64,000 nucleotides of DNA from contig CM016925.1 in assembly GCA_006247105.1 (NCBI GenBank), positions 744,001-808,000 on the forward strand. Direction: 5' to 3'. The position numbers and the translations under genes are program-made. Shown one piece after another: positions 8,395 to 15,138 of this stretch. The first letter of the stretch is position 1. The number at the start of each line of letters is the position of its first letter. The notes under the pieces are model-generated. The model did no database searches. It was not told the origin of the DNA and was given only the letters and a program-made list of their open reading frames with translations. The stretch comes from Giardia muris (taxonomy: Eukaryota; Fornicata; Diplomonadida; Hexamitidae).

Positions 8395-8695
8395 GTATAT
8401 AAGTGGCTGAGATGGCTTGGTCGAGAGAGTGGGTCGTGGGGTCATAGGAGAGAAGATATGACATGACGTATGTATGGCTTGGGGTTTAGAGGGAGTGGAG
8501 CCGCTGGACTTCAGGGTTATTGGAGGGTGTTATCAAGGCCCGTTAAACTAGTCCATTACTAGTTGTATGACATAGGAAAAGATGATAGAGGTCGATGCTC
8601 TAAATGCTAAGCGAGGGCTTGAAACGCCGATAGAATCTATCGTATATGCTAATCAGGCTATGCCAATTCATGTGATCAATCTTAAAGAAAAAGAT
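8395..8695. other. gene-free spacer upstream of the nitroreductase
   Basis: About 300 bases without a convincing gene. It holds an A/T-rich start (gtatataag), a perfect 7-bp inverted repeat at 8546-8564 and, from 8582, an open stretch in frame with the nitroreductase. That stretch uses AAA and GAA codons the gene body avoids and is therefore read as 5' flank. The last 25 bases (caatcttaaagaaaaagat) look like the initiator. Confidence 0.5.
8546..8564. repeat. perfect 7-bp inverted repeat, 5-nt loop
   Basis: AACTAGT, spacer ccatt, ACTAGTT. It could be a hairpin in a transcript or a dyad binding site in the promoter region of the nitroreductase. Confidence 0.5.
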
Positions 8696-9490
8696 ATGCT
8701 CGAGATACCTAAGATCGAGGTTGACAGATGCGTTGGCTGCTCCCAGTGCGTTGACGTCTGCGTTGCCCATACTCTTCTGCTCAACCCGAAGACGAAGAAG
8801 GTGGAGCTTGTCGATGAGGGTAGGAGCTGTATGTCTTGCGGCCATTGTACCGCCGTTTGCCCCACGAGTGCCCTTTCGCTCTATGGCCTCGATATCGACG
8901 TCGAAAGGGAACAGTTCGAGAGCGCCTCTCCTCTTGAGAGTCTATTGGTTCGCGACCGTTCAACTCGCTCGTATCGATCGGATCCTCTCGACAAGAAGAC
9001 TCTCATGGAGGTTATTAACGTGACCCGTTTCTCCCCTTCTGCGATGAACCAGAGGCCTTTGCACTTCACGGTCATTGGGAGGAAGACTATGGAGCCGATC
9101 AGCAAGATTGCCGCCAAGGCCTTTGCGGGGCATCCGAGATATGGTGGTATTTCGGCCTCGATCGAGAAGGGAAATGACGTTCTTTTCCGTGGTGCGCCAC
9201 ATATCATCATTATCTCCGCCGATTCAGACATCCAGTATGCGGCACCCGATGCAACGATCGCAGGGCGTGACATCGACCTCTATGCAACGGAGCGTGGCTT
9301 AGGAACCTTCTGGTGTGGGCTCCTTCATAACTTATGTACGATGGTCCCCGAGGTCTTTGCTCTTTGTAAGCTCCCTGAGAAGCATGTGGTTCATGCTTGC
9401 ATCGGGCTTGGGACGCCGAAGATTAAGTTCTCGCGTCCTCCAGCGCGCCGTATGCTTGAGGAGGGGCGCGATATCACGTTCAACGAGTAG
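8696..9490 (+). CDS. ferredoxin-nitroreductase fusion (GlNR-type)
   Basis: 264 residues. Residues 12-60 carry two [4Fe-4S] motifs, CVGCSQCVDVC and CMSCGHCTAVCP. The remainder is an FMN-dependent nitroreductase domain (DRSTRSYRSDPL, NVTRFSPSAMNQRPLHF, ERGLGTFWCGLL). Giardia Fd-NR proteins of this design reduce nitro compounds, including metronidazole, in the cytosol, probably taking electrons through the ferredoxin half. An in-frame ATG at 8582 would add 38 residues. I reject it because that stretch uses AAA/GAA codons while the gene uses almost only AAG/GAG, and the strongest A/T-rich initiator lies just before 8696. The biased codon use suggests high expression. Confidence 0.88.
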   Translation: MLEIPKIEVDRCVGCSQCVDVCVAHTLLLNPKTKKVELVDEGRSCMSCGHCTAVCPTSALSLYGLDIDVEREQFESASPLESLLVRDRSTRSYRSDPLDKKTLMEVINVTRFSPSAMNQRPLHFTVIGRKTMEPISKIAAKAFAGHPRYGGISASIEKGNDVLFRGAPHIIIISADSDIQYAAPDATIAGRDIDLYATERGLGTFWCGLLHNLCTMVPEVFALCKLPEKHVVHACIGLGTPKIKFSRPPARRMLEEGRDITFNE

Positions 9491-9565
9491 ACGAGAAGGG
9501 TCTTCTATGTTTTGTGAAATGAGTCCCTTTCTTTTGTGTGTGTACGTGTGAGAGAAATATGAAAT

Positions 9566-9976
9566 ATGGCGGTTTGTCGAGTTAAGCTAGAGAAGCCGGT
9601 TCTGGTACAAGACGAGCGTGCTGGTATCTACTCGATGACCCTGGTCATCCCAAAGGAGGTCGGAGTAGCCACAGAGCATGCTATGGAACTTCAGCACTTT
9701 ATCGAAGAGGCAGTGACTCGTTGTACATTAGTGGAGCAGCTACATGGCATTCAGCTCCCAGTGACGATCTACATGATGTATGCGGAGGAACCGATGAGTC
9801 AATACTATGAGCTCATACTTAGGACGACTCTTGAGGCATGTATTGAGGCGGGAGTCCCTATCTACGGCATCCCACAAGCAAAGCCGTATCAAGGCCGGTT
9901 TACAATTCTAGTCTTAGAGTCTACTAATGAGATCGTTGGGCTTTATCATACACCTTCAGATTCACGATTTTGTTAA
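9566..9976 (+). CDS. divergent RNase PH-fold exosome subunit (RRP46-like), short
   Basis: 136 residues. The part from FIEEAVTRCTLVEQL through YYELILRTTLEACIEAGVPI to RFTILVLESTNEIVGLY follows the second half of the RNase PH fold seen in RRP46/RRP41 exosome ring subunits, including the helix ending AGVPI. Family members usually have 200-250 residues; here the N-terminal strands are mostly missing and no phosphorolytic residues are evident, so a structural role in the RNA-degrading exosome is inferred. The start follows gagaaatatgaaat. The polyadenylation signal overlaps the next gene. Confidence 0.5.
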   Translation: MAVCRVKLEKPVLVQDERAGIYSMTLVIPKEVGVATEHAMELQHFIEEAVTRCTLVEQLHGIQLPVTIYMMYAEEPMSQYYELILRTTLEACIEAGVPIYGIPQAKPYQGRFTILVLESTNEIVGLYHTPSDSRFC

Positions 9977-9980
9977 CCGA

Positions 9981-9987
9981 AGTGAAT
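9981..9987 (+). terminator. polyadenylation signal overlapping the next start codon
   Basis: AGTGAAT fits the Giardia signal AGTRAAY. It starts 5 bases after the TAA of the exosome-like gene and its last two bases are the first two of the ATG of the following gene. Confidence 0.5.
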
Positions 9988-11284
9988 GAGAGCAATACTG
10001 GCGAACTTCGTGACTGATACTAGCCAGAAGCATGGGTTGAAGACGCCCTCGCCAAATATGGACTCGAAGGATGATGAGGTATCGACTCCAAGTAGCATAG
10101 GGCAAAAGTTACGTCCATTGCCACCAGACCGTCAGAAGCGTGCAGTATCCGCCTCAACAGCAAAGCCCATTCTCTTGACGAACCGACCTACCACCGCACC
10201 AGTCAATAGGCCACCATACTCGAGTACTAGAGGCGAAAGTTCTAGTAGTTCTAGTCCAACAATTGATATTTCAATTCCGATCCTGCACCGGTTGAAACCA
10301 CGTGAGCAGACAACAATTAACAAGCAAATCGCGGGCGCCATTGCACGTACGTCGTCATACGAGCCGTCCTGTGGCCTTTACTTGACAGTCTATCAAGAAG
10401 CCAATGGAATGATGCATAAGGTATACACAAAGACCCCTGTCACACCCATCATAGGACGAAGACCCACTAGCCAGAGCCATAAGTCCATCCTTTGGTTTCG
10501 GAAGCAAATGCTTGGAATCGTCCAAGCAAGAACCGAAGCTCTTAATGACGCTCGTAGAATTGACTCGAAACGGTTTGCTAAAGAAGACTTCAACTATTTC
10601 CTCTACAAGTATATCAAACAGAAGCACTTGGTCAGCGTTGACATCCATCGTGCAACTCAAGACTTGGTGACAGCTTTGGAGGATTTTAAAGACACTCCTG
10701 AAGCGCAAACCCTTCGTATCTTACTCACCCCTTTGAATAACATCTGCCTTGAGTTGACCCTTCTTACCCTCTTCTCTAGACACGTTGAAAAGGATATAGA
10801 TATTTCCTTGCATTCCCCACAGGACCTCGCTCTCGTCTTAGCCTCCATGCGTACGGTTGAGACTCCAACCGTCCTTCGAAGCTATTTCATGACGAAGTTG
10901 GAAGGATACAAGCGAGAACATGCCAAAGATACATACCAGGACGTGATAGAGTTCCTTTCCTCTTTAGATGTCGAATTTGATGGATTATTATCAGGTTCTA
11001 AGAGAATACAGAAGGGGCCAACAGAAACGACCAAACGCCCGCCCGAAACACCCCCCGTACCCCTTCTCATTGAAAAGGCTTCTCCTTTCACGATCACCAT
11101 AGCTCCCGATAAGCACTTCGATATGCACGAGTCGTCCCGTCGAGTACACTTCTCGTGTAAGGTTGAGGGCATCCAGTTCCCCTTGGACCTGGAGGAGCGT
11201 AGGGCCGAGCGGGTGCAGCTCCCTACGGAAGGCCGCGATTCCTCGGAATTGCTCAGTTTCTTCGATCTGATGCACTTAAATTAA
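9986..11284 (+). CDS. hypothetical protein with helical core
   Basis: 432 residues of no family I recognise. Residues ~1-110 are low-complexity (Ser/Pro/Thr-rich, with GESSSSSSPTI). A basic segment follows and then a long helical region (residues ~165-330, with LRILLTPLNNICLELTLLTLF). The last ~80 residues are Pro-rich and then acidic. The ATG at 9986 leaves only 9 bases after the upstream stop. A second ATG at 10061 (MDSKDDE) is a possible alternative start. Confidence 0.65.
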   Translation: MRAILANFVTDTSQKHGLKTPSPNMDSKDDEVSTPSSIGQKLRPLPPDRQKRAVSASTAKPILLTNRPTTAPVNRPPYSSTRGESSSSSSPTIDISIPILHRLKPREQTTINKQIAGAIARTSSYEPSCGLYLTVYQEANGMMHKVYTKTPVTPIIGRRPTSQSHKSILWFRKQMLGIVQARTEALNDARRIDSKRFAKEDFNYFLYKYIKQKHLVSVDIHRATQDLVTALEDFKDTPEAQTLRILLTPLNNICLELTLLTLFSRHVEKDIDISLHSPQDLALVLASMRTVETPTVLRSYFMTKLEGYKREHAKDTYQDVIEFLSSLDVEFDGLLSGSKRIQKGPTETTKRPPETPPVPLLIEKASPFTITIAPDKHFDMHESSRRVHFSCKVEGIQFPLDLEERRAERVQLPTEGRDSSELLSFFDLMHLN

Positions 11285-11305
11285 AGCGCGTACCTTTTTG
11301 GAAAA

Positions 11306-13480
11306 ATGGCCGATCCCAACTCTCCCAAGTCCCCCCAGTACCGCGCCGTCGACTCCGAGGGGCGGTTCTACGCCGACGAGCGGACGGAACGTACCTTCCT
11401 GAACCATACGCTCGACATCACGGGGCTGGGACGCACGGAGAGGAGGCGCCTCGTCGCTTGTCTTGCCCAGCTTCCTCTGCTCAACATGCGGAACATCACG
11501 AAATACGCCCCCTTCATCAAGGGGAAGAGCTCCCGGGCCTATACGATTCAGGAGGACGTCCTTCATGGAGCGACCCTTTATGACCTTATCGAGGACCACG
11601 TTTTCCATGAACGCCGCTTCGAGGAGGACTTCGTCTGGGACGTCCTGTTGCAGCTGCTCAAGGGGTTAGCATATCTCCATGAGTATGAGGGAATTGATGG
11701 CCTCAAAGGGGTCTCACATGGTTCGTTGACGCCGGAGTGCATCCTCTTCGATAGCTTTGGGGTTCTGAAGATTTCTGGGCTTATCAGGAGCTGCCAGAAT
11801 CTCGCCTCGATCAAATGGGCCCAGAAGACAACTCCCTATGACCCCCCAGAGCTGTGCGAGAATGGATCGCGCACGCACATCTGTGACACGTACAACGTCG
11901 CCCGGATCATTCATGAGCTCTGCACAGTGGACTCCCGCTTCGGCGATTCTGCTGGACTTTCGATGGCGCATCTGACTAGGAGGTACGCCTTTCCAGAGAT
12001 CCCTAACACGTATAGCAACGAGCTTTATAATATTCTGTCTCTCATGTCATCCCCTGACGAGTTACGGCCTTCTGCCACCTCGTTACTTGCTAATTTGGTC
12101 GTTCAGTCACGAATGGGTGAGTTTCTAACGCGTTACGGCATTGTTTTCGAGGCCAATAACAAAACTGAGTTGATGAAAGCGGCAAGCAGAAACGATCTTG
12201 CCACCGTTGAAGAACTCCTCCCTTATCAAGCGGGGTTCAGAGATCGTGCTGGACGAACGGCTCTTATCTATGCCGCTGAGAATCAGCACTCCGCAGTCGT
12301 CCAACGGTTAGCACGGTACGAGTGTCGGTATCGAGTGCAAGCGGCTGGGGAACTCAAGGGTATGACAGCCTTGATGTATGCAGCACGTAGTGGCGACCTG
12401 GAGACGGTTCGGACCCTCATTCCTTATGAGGCCCGGATTGAAACGTCAAATGGGAACTTTGCCCTACGTCTGGCGGTCACCCTGGGCCATATAGACTGCG
12501 GGACCGAGCTTTTTAGGTACGAGTATCCACTCCTTCGCAAGTTTGACTGGACCACGCTAATGATGACCATCGTCTTCACGGACTCGACCTTGACAGAGTC
12601 CTTCATCGACCCCGAGATTTGTAAGCAAGATAAGCGAGGCTTCACAGCTCTAATGCTGGCCGTCACTAACCATAGGAATAAGCTTCTCTCGCGCCTGGTC
12701 GAACGAGAGGCGGGGATGTGCAACTATAACAAGTATACGGCACTCATGGCCGCCGCACGGGTGGGGAATCTTGAAGCCGTCATTGCGCTCCGTGATAAAG
12801 AGGCTGGGATGCGGGACGATATGGGGTGGACGGCACTCATGTATGGGGCGCGTGCTAATCAAGTGGAGACAGTCCTAGCCCTTATCGAGGCTGAAGCCGA
12901 GATCCGGTCGAATGGACAACAGACAGCAATGATGATTGCGGCCCAGTGCGGCCATGACGATATCATTCGGGTTCTCGCGCCCTTCGAGAGCGGGTGTCAG
13001 GACATTGATGGATTCACCGCCTTTCTTTACGCGGCAGACCGTGGGAATATGGAAATCGTCGACTTCCTATTGGATCTGGAGGGTTCAATCGTCAGCGCTA
13101 GTGGTTATACAGGGTTAATGTTAGCAGCAAAGAAGGGACACTTAGCTATTACCAAGTTACTAGTGAAAACTCAAGCACGGGGTGTGACAAACTCAATCCA
13201 TAAAGCTCCAGGTACAACAGCGTTAATTTTCGCTTGTTTCAGTGGACGAGTTGCCGTCGTCGAGGTCTTGTTAAAGCATGAGAAAGGAATGCGCACACAG
13301 TCAGGATTAACTGCATTAATGGCTGCTGTCATGTCAAAGCATTTGGACTGTGTCTCGTTACTCATAGAACATGAATTTCATATTCGTGACAGAGATGGTC
13401 GGTCAGTTCTGGATATTGAGACCTCTCCAGAAATCCTTTCTCTCCTCAGAGCATACCAAAGCGAGCATGGTCCTCCATGA
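11306..13480 (+). CDS. NEK-like pseudokinase with ankyrin repeats
   Basis: 724 residues. An N-terminal kinase-like domain (~1-275) keeps the alpha-E helix (LLKGLAYLHEYEG) and the substrate-loop motif YDPPEL, but it is inactive by sequence: the catalytic HRD is HGS, the DFG is SGL, and no lysine or glycine loop can be assigned. From about 290 to the end there are roughly a dozen ankyrin repeats of the Giardia type (GYTGLMLAAKKGHLAITKLL). Expanded NEK-ankyrin proteins of Giardia are thought to be scaffolds of flagella, disc and cell cycle. The start follows ttggaaaa. Confidence 0.85.
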   Translation: MADPNSPKSPQYRAVDSEGRFYADERTERTFLNHTLDITGLGRTERRRLVACLAQLPLLNMRNITKYAPFIKGKSSRAYTIQEDVLHGATLYDLIEDHVFHERRFEEDFVWDVLLQLLKGLAYLHEYEGIDGLKGVSHGSLTPECILFDSFGVLKISGLIRSCQNLASIKWAQKTTPYDPPELCENGSRTHICDTYNVARIIHELCTVDSRFGDSAGLSMAHLTRRYAFPEIPNTYSNELYNILSLMSSPDELRPSATSLLANLVVQSRMGEFLTRYGIVFEANNKTELMKAASRNDLATVEELLPYQAGFRDRAGRTALIYAAENQHSAVVQRLARYECRYRVQAAGELKGMTALMYAARSGDLETVRTLIPYEARIETSNGNFALRLAVTLGHIDCGTELFRYEYPLLRKFDWTTLMMTIVFTDSTLTESFIDPEICKQDKRGFTALMLAVTNHRNKLLSRLVEREAGMCNYNKYTALMAAARVGNLEAVIALRDKEAGMRDDMGWTALMYGARANQVETVLALIEAEAEIRSNGQQTAMMIAAQCGHDDIIRVLAPFESGCQDIDGFTAFLYAADRGNMEIVDFLLDLEGSIVSASGYTGLMLAAKKGHLAITKLLVKTQARGVTNSIHKAPGTTALIFACFSGRVAVVEVLLKHEKGMRTQSGLTALMAAVMSKHLDCVSLLIEHEFHIRDRDGRSVLDIETSPEILSLLRAYQSEHGPP

Positions 13481-13523
13481 CCCATGATCGGACTCCAACA
13501 AACGCATCCTTTATTCTCCCTTG

Positions 13524-14921
13524 TCACTGCTCCTCGATCTTGAATTTCTGAAGGGCAGCGAGATACTTCTCTTCAACGCCAAGCTCCCGAAGCTCCTCGA
13601 TCTTCTGTCGGCGATACTCATCGAAGAGGTTCTTCCGAGCATCCAGCTCCTCACGATAGCGCTCGTTCTCACGGTCGACCGCCTCCTTGCCATGGAGCTT
13701 CTCTTTAAGAGCGACTTGCTCGTCCAGTAAACGACGGCATTCTTCAGCCTCGAGCCGCTCCCGGATCCGTGCACGCTCCTTTTCCTGCCGCATCTCCTCG
13801 GCAATCTTCTTGTTGCGCTCGAGATCCGCCTCGTACTCAGCTCGCTCGCGTGCCGCCTCCTCAGCCTTCACGCGCTGACGAAGCTCGTACGCCTCTTGAG
13901 CCTCACGGCGGAAGCGCTCCTCCTTCTCGCGCTCGGCCTTCAGCTGTCGCTCACGAGCGCGCTCCTTCTGCTCGAGTGTCGCACGTAGTCGAGCCTCCTC
14001 GATCTCGGCCATTTTGTTCTCCTGACGCGAGGTCTGCTGCTGCAGCCGTGCGAACTCAAGGTTCTTACGACGCTCCTCGGCATTACGCTCTTCCTCGCGG
14101 CGTTTGTCTTCGAGGTCCTTCTGGCGGAGTAGTGCCGCGATCTTCAGATCTTCCTCGCGCTCGAGCATCTTCTCACGCTCCTTTAAGCGAATGGTCTCGG
14201 CGTTGATCGCGTCAGCCTCACGGCGGAGGCGGCACTCATTTGCGAGCTTCTCCTCTTGGCGCTTCTTCTCCTTCTCTTCTTGTTGCTTGATGTATGCTGC
14301 GAGCTGCTCTCCCTCCCGGAGCGCAGCCTCCTCTTCCAGGAGCCTTTGTTGAGCACGAACGGTCAACTCGGTTTGAATGTGTTCGCGTAGCTGATCACGC
14401 TCGCGCATGGCAAGCTCTCGCTTCCGTTTCTTCTCCTCCTCAAGCTCCCGTAACAGCTCATCGGAGCGGCGCTTGTCCTCCGCCTCCTCGACCTTCTGCT
14501 CGATGAGCTTGCGCTCCTGTGCCGCTACCTGGCGATCGCGGACTGCATAGACCTTCGCCTGAAGCGCAAGACTATCGATCTGGCGGATGATTCCTTCCTC
14601 CTTGAGCTTGGCCATGTCGCACTGACTAAGTAAGTTGGCGCGACGTGTCTCGAGACGCTGCTCCTCACTCGACGGCATGCGCCGGGTCCTGCGCACCTCG
14701 TCCTGCCGCTCGATGACCTCGGCACGAGCATTTGCACGCTCGTCGCGCCGCTCTGCGCGCTGGCGGTTTCGGTCACGGACTGCGTCCTCCTTCGAGTAAT
14801 CGGAGATCGCGTTGCCACGCATGCGGTTCAGGTCACCCTCCGTGATAAGCATCGCCTTGTCCGAGTTCGGCGGGAGGAGCGCCTTCAGGCTTGCCGTGCT
14901 GACGACAGTTCCAGGGGGCAT
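13524..14921 (-). CDS. CFAP45: CFAP45-type flagellar microtubule inner protein
   Basis: 465 residues, almost entirely coiled coil rich in Arg/Glu, covering a trichohyalin-plectin-homology-like domain. Near the N-terminus the segment VSTASLKALLPPNSD and AMLITEGDLNRM matches the CFAP45 pattern of a short conserved entry followed by continuous helix. CFAP45 lies inside the doublet microtubule lumen, fitting an organism with eight flagella. The frame extends upstream to 15050 but would overlap the divergent small gene; the ATG at 14919-14921 follows cgaaatttc. CFAP53 or MNS1 are alternatives, because coiled-coil similarity is weakly specific. Confidence 0.65.
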   Translation of the reverse strand: MPPGTVVSTASLKALLPPNSDKAMLITEGDLNRMRGNAISDYSKEDAVRDRNRQRAERRDERANARAEVIERQDEVRRTRRMPSSEEQRLETRRANLLSQCDMAKLKEEGIIRQIDSLALQAKVYAVRDRQVAAQERKLIEQKVEEAEDKRRSDELLRELEEEKKRKRELAMRERDQLREHIQTELTVRAQQRLLEEEAALREGEQLAAYIKQQEEKEKKRQEEKLANECRLRREADAINAETIRLKEREKMLEREEDLKIAALLRQKDLEDKRREEERNAEERRKNLEFARLQQQTSRQENKMAEIEEARLRATLEQKERARERQLKAEREKEERFRREAQEAYELRQRVKAEEAARERAEYEADLERNKKIAEEMRQEKERARIRERLEAEECRRLLDEQVALKEKLHGKEAVDRENERYREELDARKNLFDEYRRQKIEELRELGVEEKYLAALQKFKIEEQ

Positions 14922-14952
14922 GAAATTTCGTTTTCTGTGGACTATTTTTACG
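14922..14952. promoter_or_regulatory. 31-bp bidirectional promoter with two A/T runs
   Basis: Two separate A/T-rich runs lie next to the two divergent start codons: aaatttcg beside the CFAP45 start and ctattttta beside the small myristoylation-signal gene. This is the clearest example here of one initiator per direction. Confidence 0.5.
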
Positions 14953-15138
14953 ATGGGAACTAGTTCCTCAAGGCGTGCGGAGTATGGGGTCGACCCGAAG
15001 GCTCGGGACCCGCGGACGGTCTTCGTCGAGCAGGGGACAGACAACGCCATTCACGATCCGCGGCCAGCCGACTTCATTAGTGAGATAGAACAGGCCGTCG
15101 TGACCCACGTTTACCGCCAGGTCTTTCTATCCGGCTGA
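14953..15138 (+). CDS. 61-residue protein with N-myristoylation signal
   Basis: The sequence begins MGTSSSRRAEYG, a good N-myristoylation signal (Gly2, Ser at 5-6, then basic residues), so membrane attachment is predicted. The rest is soluble (DPRTVFVEQGTDNAIHD) and ends VTHVYRQVFLSG. I recognise no family. Support for a real gene: the start is placed immediately after actatttttacg, the myristoylation code begins at exactly that ATG, and the frame ends in a TGA that abuts the stop of the opposing kinesin with no base between. Confidence 0.6.
   Translation: MGTSSSRRAEYGVDPKARDPRTVFVEQGTDNAIHDPRPADFISEIEQAVVTHVYRQVFLSG

Noticed and set aside
13687..14506. Several plus-strand Arg/Ser-rich frames opposite CFAP45
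   Set aside because: They are mirror frames of a Glu/Arg-rich coiled coil, with low complexity and no initiator before their starts.
14922..15050. 43-residue N-terminal extension of CFAP45
   Set aside because: It overlaps the divergent myristoylation-signal gene, and the initiator lies after it.
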